In this document: one piece after another, positions 12,501-24,925 of the stretch
Position numbering within the stretch: position 1 is the stretch's first letter
How the letters are laid out: every line of letters begins with the position of its first letter
From: Patagioenas fasciata
Lineage: Eukaryota > Chordata > Aves > Columbiformes > Columbidae
NCBI RefSeq assembly: GCF_037038585.1
Contig: NC_092523.1
Span: 32,775,501 to 32,839,500 of the forward strand
Length of the DNA stretch: 64,000 nt
Direction of reading: 5' to 3'
Made by a program: the position numbers and the translations under genes
Notes under the pieces: generated by a model
Database searches by the model: none
Told to the model about the DNA's origin: nothing
The model's input: the letters and a program-made list of their open reading frames with translations, nothing else

Positions 12501-15500
12501 TGCAAAGGCAGATGTGCTAAATGGCAATGCGAGGATGATTTGTCGAAGCAGATGTGAAAGCTGACATCTAATACTACCTGTGGCGCTGTCAAGAGAGAAG
12601 CATTGTCAACAAGATGTTAAAAATTACTTCTAATAGCTGAAAATAGTAGATGAAACATGAAGAAAATACCAGTGTTCTTACTAAATGCCTAATTTAATTG
12701 GCACAGTTTTATTGATTTTTTTAATAGAACAAAATGAGATTTTAATATATTCTAATTAGATATATTAATTTATTATGACTTTCTTGGTTAGAAGAACTCA
12801 AACAGCTCATTAATTTATTTTGTATTAAGTTATTTCCGACGAAGTCCCAGAACCTTCCAGCTATATGTAAATTCTTGGACATATTGGTGGATACTTAGTT
12901 GTGAACCTACAGAAGACTGTGGGAAGACCAAATAATTTATTTTACTCATTCTGCTGAAATTCAAAGTATGGGACTCAGATAACTCATGTGATTAAAATTG
13001 CCCACATGCCTCTGATAATGAGACAAAGGAATTGTTGAAAGAGAACAGATGAAGAGTAAACTTCTTTCTTGACTACAGTGGATAGAATGACACTGTCTGG
13101 ATGTCAGTGGTATTATTTTTATTTTTTTAATGGAAAAGTCAAGTTTTCTGTATGTAAGAATTCTGTGGTTTCTACAGCTTTGTTTGTTTAGCAACGCACA
13201 TAAAGCGGCATTTTTACTGCCTTTTAGTCTTTTTTGAACAGAGACAAATGCCTTGAACAGAATTTTGTTTCTGAACAATTACATACCTGAACACAATGTA
13301 TTTCTCTTGAAGTTTAATGCAACAGAGGCATAGGCAAGGAGTCAGGTGTCTCTACTGAAATACCTGCTGTGTAATGCAATTTCTGGAAATGGGAAATGGA
13401 TTGAGAAAGAGAAGCATTCACCGTCTCTATGACAGACAATTAATTTAGTGTTAATGCTAGTTCTCCATGTTCACCTTTGAAATGGCTGATTCATTAGTGC
13501 ACTGATAGAGAAATTCCTGTTGAATTTGTTGGACGGGAGGATGGCTAGCTGGGGAGGTCACTACTTTGGAGAAATGTTTTAGGCATTTTCGTTGCCTGAT
13601 ATGGAGCTGGTGCACAGACCTCAAGGAGGGTTCAGAATTCCCACTCCCAAGCACTGTGTTAACTCCCCACATCAGTAAGCACTTGGATGTTGAGGTTCAG
13701 GCTGCTGTATCAACCAAAGCAGAGACAGATGTCTGTGCTCTGACATGCCATGCACAACTAGCAAAGGAGAGAGGTTGGCTCCAAGCTTGAATAATTTTGG
13801 TACACCTGCAACTTGTATTAGGTATTGTGTAACACTGAGGTAGTTACAGGAGGTTGTGTAGATATGGGCCTTAGCTTCTTTTGGATCCATTCCTGAAATG
13901 TAAGATGTCAATAATAACAGGGGATAATTCTCAGTTTCATAGAGATGTGATCAGGATAATGTGATTAATAAGTCTGTGGTTATGCTAAACATATCAGTGT
14001 CCTAGTAAGCTGTCATTAAGACTGCAGCACAGCAGTGATCTGTTACATCTTTTTCTGTCTTTGAATCTTAATAGCTTTATTTCTCAGGCTCACATTTATT
14101 AAAAAAAAACCAACAACAACAACAAACTATGCCCCTTTTTTCCCTTTGTATTCTACTGGTGCAATGATCCATATAGGAAGATGGCATGAGAAAGAGTTTG
14201 ATAGGTAGAATTAGGAAACAAAAAATCCTTATGGTTAGCTTGAGCTCTTCTTGCATGACACAGAGACACCTTTCTTCTAAATCAGACTTGACTGAACACT
14301 TGCAACAGACTGTGAATGCCCTGATGTTTGACAGCTCCTGTTTCAGGTTTCCTACATGAGAGCATGATTCACTGTCAACTGATCAGCCCCTGAAATTGAA
14401 TCTTAAAGCTTTCTGCAAGTACTGTGCTACACCCTTGTCATGCAGGAGGGAAATAGTCTGTTGCTCATTCTGACTGTGAAATGAGCCAGTGCTAGATGAT
14501 TACCCTTCAGTTTGACTCTGGGAAGTAACTTGAACCTCATCAGATTATGAGATGTTTGGTTTCCCTGTGTAGGTGCACACCCTTTTCACAGGCTTTCTGA
14601 AGTGTTGCTGTAATTGCTGATTTGTGTTGATTTCTCTTTTCACATAACACCATATGCTGCAGTTGAGAGACGTGTTCATAACTTGTTTTCACACAGAATA
14701 AGTCCTGAATCACACGCATATTGTGTTGCTGCAATTTCCTTTGACAGTCAAGAAAGTCTGTTACAGTTGCGGACTTGTTAAAAGGCAGACTTCTTGTGAA
14801 AACCAGTAAACAGAGTCTATGTAGCCTAAAAAAAGATGGAATAATATAACAAATGTCTAAATGAACTTGTGTAGTTTCACATTTGTGTCAGTTCACACAA
14901 AGAAATAATAAAGTTTCTCCCAAAAAAAGGAACGAAAAAATGCTTTAGGTGAAATGTTTCAGTTTTCTTGGGGAAAATAATTGTATAGTAGTGGCAGTGG
15001 GAGAAGTTTCTTCCATTAAAAATATAAAAAGAACTCCTAAAAAAAAAAAAAATTCTCATAAATTTGCTGGAGGATGAGCGTTTATAGATAAGAGTACCCA
15101 AAATGATAGCTAAGCCTCAGAAAAGCAGGGTTTGGAAATGATTTCAGTACAAAGTTTTAAGTCAGTTTCAATCAGCAGGGTGAGATTTCTGTGTGTGACA
15201 GCTCACCACGTGTCTGTCTCTGGTGGGACTTTAGAGAAAAATAAAGAACATATCCAAGGCCAGCCACTGTCAGAGATGGGACCTGGGGCTAGAGTTATAA
15301 CCATTCTGATGATATCTACATTCCTATAGCTCTGCTGCCTTCTACCATTCCCTCCCTCACTGCATAGACATAAACTATTTTCTTTAAGTCAAGTCAATAC
15401 CTTGGCCATTATCAAAACAACTTGATGAGCTGGAAAGTAATTTTACAATGCTTTTTCAAACTTAGAGAAATAAATTCAATAAAGTGCCTCAAATCTTTTG

Positions 15501-18500
15501 AGAGAAGTGACAGTCTAATCATTTAAGCAACATGTTCATTATGAAACCCCAGAACATGTCTCACTGCAGGGCAGGAGGAGATCTATTTGGTTATTGAGCT
15601 TTCTTTTCTTCACAAATGTAGTCGATACCTATATAGGCAGAATGAAAGCGTCCATTATAGTGAGACTTACTATGTAACCGGGGTGTGCATTATAAGGATA
15701 AGAACATACTTACCAGTGGAAGTGAAGTTGATATGATTGCCATATATACAGTGATAATTTTATCTGTTTGGTGTTTCAGCTTCCTTAAATTCATAGAATT
15801 AATTCTTCCTGATGTACAAATAAAAAAATCATTGATTGGCTCAGTTCTTTTCAGTTATTTAATGTAATTACCCTGCTTTTTCTTTTTGAGTGATATTTTC
15901 ATTCTGCTACGTAGGTAAAGCTCCAGCTTCTGAAGTTCTCGGTGAAAAATGAGGCTGCTGTCTGAGGTTGGAGTAGATCACAAGGCTGCCAGGTAGGGAG
16001 ATGTGGGTCCTGGGGTGTCGGGAGAAGAGGAGCTGGTTGAGCAATGGAGAGGGTGGCAATGATGAGCACCAGAGGGTGGTGCATTTTAGCATTACACACT
16101 TAGAGGGATAGTGGGTGCTTGGTGTATGAAGGTTGGAGCAAAGGTTACTGAGGACATTCTCTGTCTCCTCCTCCTCCTTCGCCCTGCTCAGTCCCACAGG
16201 GAGGGTACCCAGATGTCTCAGCTGAAAAGGAGTTGTGGTGCAAGATTCCCAGTTGCAAGGGCAGAGGAGGCCAGAGGCCTGGGTTAGCTACAGCATGTAC
16301 AGGCCCCGCAGCTTTAAGGTGGCATCAGATTAGTAGCAGTGGTCTTGCATACAGGTAGTACAACATGGGTACATTTTCATTTCTGCAAAGTGAAACTGTT
16401 TTCCCCACCCACCATTTCTTCTCATGGTACTTACTATTTATAGAGATAGTAGTTTGTTCTTTATCAATATCTTATGATACTGTCCTGTGATACTTTAAGG
16501 CTGCCTTCCTCCTGAGTAAACCAGTTCATTTTTGACCTCCAAAAGGTGCAGGTAGGGAATGCATACAGTCTGCCATTGCCTTGTCCTTTTAGGGAATTCA
16601 GAATCATATTCAGTCTGAAAGTTTATTTTTAGCCCTTCTGTTCCTTGGTTTAATTACATGTAGAAAGTGGAAATAATTACCCCCATTGAGAAATATTTTA
16701 AGAATTATCCCTTCACAAATAAAAAAGTTTCAAGGGGCTAGTGGGGTGAGTCAGGAGGGAGCCAGCCTGCTGATTATTGAAAAAACAAAAAACAACCCTG
16801 CCAGATTGCCAGCTGTGTAACTTCACTTGTGGTTTACTGAACTTTCTAGTTTGAACAGAAGGTCATGAACATATGAAGCTGTGAATGGATTTTGAATTGT
16901 GTCTCAGATATTCTCCTCAGCTTCTGCTGAGAATGAATATGAAGGATCTAGTCACTAGTTCCATCTATGGTATTTTGTGAGTTTATAAAGAAAAGGAGAC
17001 AGTTCTGCTTTCTGTTTATTCACTTCACATGAACCAATCAAGAACATAATAAAACAGTCTAGGCTTATCATTTCCCCTTATGCTATGTTTAAGTCAAAGA
17101 ATGATTCAGTAGGATTAATTTAGCTTACATTTGATTAGACTTTACGACAATATTTGAGGCTTTAAGACAGGCTTGTGTCAACTTTGCCACCAGAGTTACT
17201 GGCAGTATAAGTGTAGAAGAGAAATTGAAAGCAACGATGAGTCTTGTAATTTGCTATGCAGTAGCCTTTTGCTGTTTGTGTACCTGGGCAAAAAACAAGA
17301 CACAACTTATGGCTCTAAAGTATTTCTGAGAAAGCAGAGAGCTGTTGATTCTGCATAAATAAGAGGCTTTTTTTTTAAACATTTAGTTAGTACAGCTATT
17401 AACAGATTGGCAGAATGTAAATGTTTTAATCCTTCTAAACATTTTCTTTGGCTGATCTCATGTATTTCATGCTAAAATTGATTTTAAACATTAATATAAG
17501 CAGCCAGCTCCTTCGAGATCACTGCAACCAATACCTTGTCCAGGCAAAGGCATATACAGCATAGGCTAGAAGAAACTTGGCTAGATACTGATTTTTTACT
17601 CAGTTTTCTTTCCTAATAATTGATCAAGAAAAAAATGTGTGAAAAAATCTACTTCTAAGTTGTTATTACGAAATATTTCTCAAACCAAAGTTTGTTCAAG
17701 AAAGAGTTTATTTATTTCTTTATTGTTACAAATGACATAGAACAGCTACATTCAGAGAGCAACCCAACCTCATAGATTCTTCCCAAGAATAACACATGTG
17801 GGGTAAGGGGAATATTTTGGGTGACATTTCCAAAATCAGCATCTACCTTTTGAAACCCAAGGTTCAAGGAGCAGCTATAGTGTTCAAACTTTCTGAAAGC
17901 TCTATATGACTAATATATTTAAGGGGTCCAGACATATGAACTTAAATTGCCTCTCTTGCCTTTGCAAAGCAGATACCAGTGTTTGATTGACTGTTCTTCC
18001 ACTCTTCTTCATAGACTTTTCAGTGATGGTATTAATTTAAGCTACTCAATGACTTCCCAAAGCCATGAGAGATGAGATAGCCGTGCTGTGGTTCTAGGAC
18101 TTTATTTGAGAGGACTTCTGCTGGAGGTCTTAGTGACTATGCTTACTGCTTCACCTGTACCTCTGCAAAAGTGATTTGGAAAGTGGAGACATCTGTGGCT
18201 GGTGATCTGAGAGGTGAGGACAGACTTTAAACTCTCTCCATGTTTCCTAATGTGTAATGAATCTCATCCAGGGGAAGTCTAGCTTGAACATTTGACAGTC
18301 AACTGAATACTCATGATGTGTAGAATTTGGTAATCTTCTGGAATTCCTTGGAAAAATGTAAGTAGTAAGAGGAAGGCCTGCCTATGGTAACAGCTAATGT
18401 TCAGTGAGGCAAAAGTAATCCAGTGGTGTTTTCTGTTCCACTTTCCAGAAAACTGAGAGTGAGTTGTGGTTTGAAACGTGGTCAGAAATGAACAACTTCT

Positions 18501-18950
18501 TCCTTGTGCTCCTGAGTGCATCTGTCATTTTGGGGATCTCAAGGAGAATGTGCAGGAAGGTATACGGTGCATCTCAGATGTCCAAGGTTGTGTGCTTGGC
18601 TATGGAGAGAGCCGGTGAGAATTTCCCCTGTACTATGCTATAGGGGAATGAGAAGGAGGCGTAGCTGGCAGTGAAAGATTGATTTCAGTCTGGAGGAGAA
18701 CATCATGGGCTGTGTGGGCTGAGAGAACAGACCTGCCTTGCAGCATGGCTTGAACCACTGCTTGGTGACTAGAAGAGGAAGTTGCTTGTGTTGTCTGGGC
18801 AGAACTGACCTGCTGGCTGATTGTTTTGATGGGTACTATAATGCAGTAGCCCCTTAGTTTTGTCAAGGCTTATCTAGGTCAGGCTCTGCATCCTATATCT
18901 GGCCAAGTACCTTTAGAGTTGCATCAGCTTGTATTAAAATAGTATAGCTC
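9563..18950. other. Non-coding stretch with short homopolymers
   Basis: No gene was recognised. Visible elements are a 19-T tract ending in CAG (11825-11845), a very AT-rich segment with several TTAATT and TAATTA-like motifs (about 12680-12840), an A-rich then CAA-repeat stretch (14101-14127), and a 13-A tract (about 15040-15052). About 15900-16320 is relatively GC-rich, and no exon could be supported there. A 51-codon ATG frame at 18488-18643 begins with a hydrophobic leader-like segment and is reported as a weak finding. Confidence 0.5.
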
Positions 18951-18967
18951 TTTTTTTTTTTTTTTTT
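18951..18967. repeat. Poly-T tract (17 T)
   Basis: Seventeen thymines are followed by CAG, so it resembles a splice-acceptor tract. The sequence downstream closes quickly in all frames and no exon is called. Confidence 0.85.
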
Positions 18968-20257
18968 CAGCTGTTAGTTGTGCTTTTGTAAAAAATCCCT
19001 TGTAACCACCTCCCTGTGGTATAAATTAATCCTTTTGAATACTGAGCAGCAGTTATGACACTTTACCTCTTACTGTGACACAGGTTGCTTTCACACACAA
19101 ATTAAGCAAGTTACACAGAGCGATGAATGGCATGTTTTAATCTGAGTCTCCTGCTATATTGTCAGCCAACAGTGCAAAATAGTAATTTACAAACTTCAAT
19201 GAGATTCTCCAAAGCCAGGTAAGGTAATAGCAAGTGTAGCTTTCCCACAACAGTTTTGGTTGAAACATTGTTGATAATCCACCCACTGCAAGTGGATTTG
19301 AACTTGTAATAAAATGTGTTCTGTACTGATATACAAACTATCACTTCACAGAATAACAACAAAATGTGTGTCACTGTTTTTGTTTATCTAAATAGAAACA
19401 TCTGTTTGTCTTTTGTTAGGCTATTGATTTGCTATTTAATGTATTGGGATATTTAAATATCCAACGTTCATTCCTTTATACTTTATTAATTCTATTATGA
19501 TATATTTACTGAACCATATTTAGTTTGACTTATTTTTAACCTGCACAAGCATTTACAGGACTTTGTTTATGCATTTTAGCAAAGCAACCTGAACTTCAGC
19601 AGTACCTCTGAAACATGTAGTGGGTAATTGGTAAATTTAAATTACCAGTGTGTATTTTATAATGTATCTTCACTGATTGTGTTTAAAGTTAATTCCGTGA
19701 GGATTTTGACTTATAAGCCTCTGGCAACTGCTGTATTATCATAATTCATTTTTTCTCCTTTATTAGTACAGTTACTATTTTAACATTTTAAGTTCATTAA
19801 AATGCGAGTTTAAATTGCCTTTTGGTCTCTGTGGTTGTTGTGCAAATAAACAACCAGGTCTTTTCCCCATTCCCTCCCTCCCACTCTGTAAGTCCAGCTA
19901 TGTGGACTCTGTATCTGTTGTTTTGTTCTACTTTCCTGCCTAACATGGAGGACATTTTCCATGCCTAAGTTGACTGAAAAGTTTATGAGTATGATTGGGA
20001 GACTGGACTGCAGTTCTGTCTGCCTAATTGAGTTGATTTGGGAAGTCTCTTTTAAGAACTAAAAAGAGAGCTGACAGAAGTTTTTATAAATGATTTTTTG
20101 TTTACTTTGGTTCACACATCAGGTCCCTAAATCTACAACTCTCCTTGTGACTCTTGGATTTTTGGCCTCTAGGCTATGAAAATGCTGATATTTTTAAGGC
20201 ATTGTGAATGGTCATCTTTGTGAGTGGAAGCTTTGCCTTTGCCATAGCCATGCTTGA
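18968..20257. other. Non-coding stretch, possibly regulatory AT-rich DNA
   Basis: No gene was recognised. About 19720-19860 carries AT-rich motifs such as TTAAGTTCATTAAAATG and a retained CpG, in the style of vertebrate conserved non-coding DNA. A cross-species alignment would be needed to call it. Confidence 0.45.
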
Positions 20258-20259
20258 TT

Positions 20260-20291
20260 TTTAATGCTCATTTAATGAGCAGTTTAATGCT
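20260..20291. repeat. 17-base palindrome flanked by TTTAATGCT direct repeats
   Basis: TGCTCATT and AATGAGCA form perfect 8-base arms around a single T (20265-20281). The 9-mer TTTAATGCT occurs on the left (20260-20268, overlapping the left arm) and again on the right (20283-20291). The arrangement is compatible with clustered homeodomain-type AT-rich sites, but no protein is assigned. Confidence 0.75.
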
Positions 20292-21983
20292 GACAGAGTC
20301 AGATTTGATGTGAGCCATCTGTTTTGCTCTGGTTTAGGGAGTGCATGTGTGCCATGTCTGTTTTCTTGCTTGGGAAGGGTGACGTGGCCTTGAGAACTGA
20401 AGCACGCCAAGAAACCTGCCAGGGAGCAGAGCAGGGCAGACATGCCATTCAGGTGTCCCGCTGGAGACAGCCACACTTGGGCTGTGTTGGAATCATTACG
20501 AAGGCTTAGCTGGGAAGTCTGTGGCTTTTAATGCCATTTCATGGTAGTAAAACTTTTGTTGTCCCACCAGCTAAAAAAGTTGGTGTTTTAATAGAATAAG
20601 CATTCGATTAATGAAACAACATGTACTGTACAGAAGAAATGATCATAAAAAGCTGCTTTTTAACTGCCTAAAGTACCTTTTGCAGCTTGGAACCTTTTAT
20701 CACCTTGTAAATCGCCCCTTGAGATGAATAGTTGAAGTTAGACAAGGCACACTTCCATTACCAGCATATCCTCCTTCGGATATTATTATAGAGCCTGGGC
20801 TGCAGCTGCTTCAAAGCTGCCCTTCTCACCAACACTTTTTTACATCTTGGTTTCATTATGCCAAGGGCGCATTCTGTGTTATTGGAGTGGCTTTGTTTTT
20901 AATAATCTTCTTGATGCGAACATTCAGACCTGAGGGAGGTCCGCTATTTCTCCTTGTGGTCACATTCCTTCTCTTACAAGGTGTTGACCGTTTTTTGCCA
21001 CTTTTGTTCTGTTTTATAGATAATATTCAAGGTGCTGGTTAACAAATACTTAAACTTAGGAGGAGAGGAAGATGCATAATAAAGCCTACCGTAACCTGAA
21101 TATAGGAGAAAAAATGAAGTTATGTCATTTTCATTATGGAGGTTTGAAAACTCATTGCTTCCAGTGGGAGTATAAGTAGGAAAATAAAAGACATGACCCT
21201 AACAACAAACAGATGGCATTCCCTTTTCTGTGATTTTGTACACTTTTGAAGTTGTAGAAGAACCGCATAAGCAGTCATGCTTTCAATTATTTTCCCCACT
21301 AACAGAGGCAGACACAAAATTTATTTGTTCTTTCTGACTGATTACTCTTCCATTCCAGTCAGTGTGTCTGAGCTCTAAATTCTCTTCTGTGAAAGAAAGA
21401 GAAATAAACTTTAGAAACTTCTTGGCCTCAAAACCAAAGGAAATATTTGACTAAGTTTAAATTCTCATTTTGTTAACCTTTCTCTTTTTTCGTCCTTCTT
21501 AATGGAAGCTGCAATGATATGGCTTCAATTTAGTAGAGATGAGCACCCAAAAACTCTGCTTTTCATAAGAGGCATCTCTCCCCAGAGAGAAAGAAAGAGC
21601 CTTGCAATTTTTTTTTTTCTTCAGTTTCTTCATCCTTGCCGAGATAGAAAATGAGCAGGCAGATTTAATCCTTTCCCTTCTCCACAATAATTGTAAGAAG
21701 TCTGTTATCTCATGTTGCTACTAACCTCAAAGCATAGGCTTATAAATAGAGAATATGGTAAATCCCATGAAGACTCTAAAATAGAAACACAACACCATGT
21801 CAAAGCAGTTGAAATTAAAATAATATGTTCCCAGTATGGCTTTGAAATAGCTATTTTGTTTCACAGTAATGATAAGCTTAGAAACAAGAGTATTTTATGT
21901 TTCCCTGTACTTTCATGCAAAGGTCTCAAAAGCATGTTACAGTTGTAAATGAAGCAGTGTTATAGATGGTGGGGGAAGGAAGT
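20292..21983. other. Non-coding stretch with a CpG-retaining block
   Basis: No gene was recognised. The part around 20860-20990 keeps several CpGs (GGGCGC, TGCGAAC, GTCCGC) in CpG-poor surroundings and lacks recognisable repeat features, which is typical of conserved non-coding DNA. The rest holds nothing recognisable. Confidence 0.4.
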
Positions 21984-22110
21984 CACCATCTTGCAGACGG
22001 AGAAACAAAAATATGGAGGGGGAAATATGATATAACCTATAGTTAGAGGCAGAAGGAGGAAGACGCACAATTTTTTGATTCATGTGTCTAGATTCTATGA
22101 GTTTGGCAGT
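21984..22110 (+). mobile_element. Degraded MIR-type SINE remnant (plus orientation)
   Basis: The segment around CATCTTGCAGACGGAGAAAC parallels the MIR core (cattttacagatgaggaaac). Further pieces resemble the MIR tract through a GGCAGA-like stretch and a GATTCA-like segment. Many differences and small gaps mean an old insertion. The match was made by eye against the known MIR consensus and is weaker than the other four copies. Confidence 0.4.
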
Positions 22111-22218
22111 CCTCTGTCACAACACATATTTTCATGTAGTTTCAGAAACTATTCTGCAACTACCTATGCTGTTATAAATCAGTGGTTAGGGGAAAGGAAA
22201 TGAGATATTTCTCTTGAG

Positions 22219-22300
22219 CTAGATTTCTGGCTCTGCTATTGATTTGCTAGGTACCTATGTCTTAACTTGTCTCTGTATTTGTCCTTCGCACTGATATCCT
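22219..22300 (-). mobile_element. Degraded MIR-type SINE remnant (minus orientation)
   Basis: TTCTGGCTCTGCTATTGATT, then TGCTAGGTACCTATGTCTTA, then ACTTGTCTCTGTATTTGTCC follow, in order and spacing, the reverse complement of MIR (tctggctctgccacttactagctgtgtgacc, then cttgggcaagttacttaacctctctgtgcctcag). Divergence is high, as expected for an ancient amniote SINE. It lies about 110 bases from a plus-orientation remnant. Confidence 0.6.
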
Positions 22301-23794
22301 TGGAAGAACTTGGTAAATGCAAACAGGTTTCTTTCTCTGCTGAAGATGCTGGTCGATTGCTGACACATCTCTGTGTGCAGGTTCTTCTCCTTCATCATGC
22401 TCCAGAACTGATGATTAAGAGCTGTATCCTGTTATTTCAGAAACCAATGGGAGTTTTCCAGCAACACTTTTTAGCTTTTTTTGAGACCCTCAGGGTACAA
22501 TGAGATAAGAAATAGCTATGGATATACTGTAGAGGGCTGTTTGTAAAAAATATTACAGGAAGCCTCTTTGCAACATGCAGAGTGATCTGATGTATTTTTG
22601 TGGACACCAGGGACAGTGCTAATCTGTGTATATTGATGAATACTTTTACATTTTAGCTAACTGCTATAGGTCTCAGCATGGCACACATCTCATCCTTGTC
22701 CTAGGATGTTTAGGTTATGTCTGATGAATTGTGCCTCTTCATGTCAAAAAAGGAAGACTTGAATGACTGGCTCAGATGTAGTAATTTACACTGTGTGGCT
22801 CCAAAGTCAGATTACTCCAGCCAGCTCCACTGCTGGATCGCACAGTTTACTTTTGAAAACTGTTTCATCTATAGGTGTTAGCCAGAGGAGTTACAATCCC
22901 TTTTCTTTCTCTCTATTATTTTTTTTTAAAGTGAATTTACCTTAGCTGAAGTCCCAGGGCAAAACTTTGAATAAAACATATTAATAGTCTATATCAAGCA
23001 TTGTTTCCCACAGAATGCAAAGAAAATTAGTTAAATCTGAACTGAATGACTGTGCTTTATAGCAGGCCTTTTTTTTTTTGTTAGCCTTTTGTGTGAAGAG
23101 ATGCTGAAACCTCTCCTTTCTTTCCTCTTTTCCTGCTCTATTAGTTTCCAGAGTATTGCATCCTTGATCTTAGAAATATTTCCAAGAAAAGCAAAGTAGA
23201 AGAATTCCCTGGAGTGAATCTTCAGTGAAACCTTCCCGTTCTAGTCAACCATAGTTCCTAATTAGAATAAAACAATATGTTTCACTTTCATTAATTTTTA
23301 GCGCAATATTCTTGCTTTGCTCTTTATGCATGGTGCACTGTCTGAAGTTTCATGTTTTGCTGATGACAAAAACTTGTGAAATGCTTGCAAGTTTTTTTGA
23401 AATGTAGCCCTATTCTTCAAGCCTCAAAAATAACTCCCCACATGCTTTTAGACATTCTAATAATCAGTTCGCAGTGTTAATGATGTTGGATTTAAAAATG
23501 GTCCAAAGAGATAAATATCACATATGCATGTAATGAGACTGGAATTTTGAAAGGGAATTTTAATTATCACTTAAGAGAACTGAGAGACAACTTCTGTGTC
23601 AAAAAGATTATACTAGAAAAAGCAAAATCAGAGGTAAGGATGACTAATGCAGTTCACAGATTCAGTGTGTTCCATTGTTTGACACACTGCATGTGTCACA
23701 GAGAGTTAAGATGTAAGCGGTAGGTTTCCATTATGGTATTGCAAATGATGTCTTAGTCATAATATTTCTTTTCAAAGGAATGAGAATAACTTAG
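22301..23794. other. Non-coding stretch, possible CR1 relic
   Basis: No gene was recognised. About 23325-23395 contains a frame reading phenylalanine-alanine-aspartate-aspartate (23356-23367), like the catalytic FADD box of CR1-type reverse transcriptases, but the surrounding similarity is slight. Nothing else is recognised. Confidence 0.4.
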
Positions 23795-24925
23795 TGTAGT
23801 TGGTTTGCACGGCAACGTTTTGGTAGTGGGCAAACTACAGTGGTGGCTACTGTGAGAAGCTGCAAGAAGCTTCCCCCATGTCTGACAGAGCCAATGCCAG
23901 TTGGCTCCAAGACAGACCCACCGCTGGCCAAGGCTGAGCCCATCAGAGACAGTGGTAGCACCTCTGGGGTAACATAGTTAAGAAGGCAGAAAAACTGCCG
24001 CTCAACAGCAACTGCAACCAGAGAGAGTGAGAATATGTGAAACAACTCTGCAGCCACCAAGGTCAGTGAAGAAGGAGGGGAGGAGGTGCTCCAGGCACTG
24101 GAGCAGAGATTCTCCTGCAGCCTGTGGTTCAGACGATGGTGAAGCAGGCTGTCTTCCTGTAGCCCATGGAGGCCCACAGTGGAGCAGAGATCTGCCTGCA
24201 GCCAGTGGAGGACCCCATGCCCCAGCAGATGGATGCCTAATGGAGGCTGTGACCCTGTGGGAAGCCTGTGCTGGAGCAGACACCTAACAGGACCTGTGGC
24301 TCCATGAAGAGAGGAGCCCACAGTGGAGCAGGTTTGCTGGCAGGACTTGTGACCCTGTGGGGGACCCAGTCTGGAGCAGTCTGTTCCTGAAGAACTGCAG
24401 CACATGGAAGCAACCCATGTTGGAGCAGTTTGTGAAGAACTGTGGTGGGAAAGACCCACGTTGGAGGAGTTCACGGAGGACTGTCTCCCGTGGGAGGGAC
24501 CCCACACTGGAGAAGAGGTAGAGTGAGAGGAGTCCTCCCCCTGAGGAGGAAGAAGCAGGAGAGACAGTGTGTGATGAACTGACTGCAGCCCCCATACTCT
24601 GTCCTCCTGCACTGCTGAGGGGCAGGAGGCAGAGGATTCGGGAGTAAAGTCGAGCACAGGAAGAATGGAGGGGCGAGGGGAAGGTGTTTAAGATTAGGTT
24701 TTATTTTCTCATTACCCTACTCTAATTTGATTGGTAATAAATTCAGTTAATTTTCCCCAAATTTGGTCTGTTCTGCCTGTGACAGTAATTGCTGAGTGAT
24801 CTCCCTGACCTTATCTCGACCCACAAGCCTTTTGTTATATTTTCTCTCCCCTGTCTGGCTGAGGGGGGAAATGATAGAGCAGCTTTGGTGGGCACCTGGC
24901 ATCCAGCCAAGGACAACCCACCACA
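23795..24925 (+). mobile_element. Avian ERVL-type solo LTR
   Basis: The element starts TGTAGTTGG and ends CCACCACA, giving the TG...CA ends of a retroviral LTR at about 1.1 kb. The body has the repeated 'TGGAGCAG ... GTGGGA' units, the long purine-rich GAGGAGGAAGAAG segment, a TTTTATTTTCTCATTACCC block and a terminal GGTGGGCACCTGGCATCCAG. I recognise this layout from ERVL-like LTRs of bird genomes. AATAAA lies at 24736-24741. The 5 bp on either side (CTTAG, GCTGG) do not match, so the target duplication is lost, or the copy arose by recombination or is truncated. No gag, pol or env sequence adjoins it. An antisense 288-codon frame inside it is a by-product of its repeats. Confidence 0.85.
24736..24741 (+). 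promoter_or_regulatory. LTR polyadenylation signal AATAAA
   Basis: The canonical hexamer lies in the 3' third of the LTR, where the R/U5 region is expected. Its use in present-day transcripts is unknown. Confidence 0.6.

Noticed and set aside
18405-18440. AGGCAAAAGTAATCC resembling a mariner/MADE1 end
   Set aside because: Only about 11 bases agree and no terminal inverted partner or TA duplication was found.
23791-24657. 288-codon open frame on the minus strand
   Set aside because: It lies almost wholly inside the ERVL-type LTR and reads the antisense of its TGGAGCAG/GTGGGA units. The serine-, leucine- and histidine-rich repeats come from the DNA repeats, not from a protein family.
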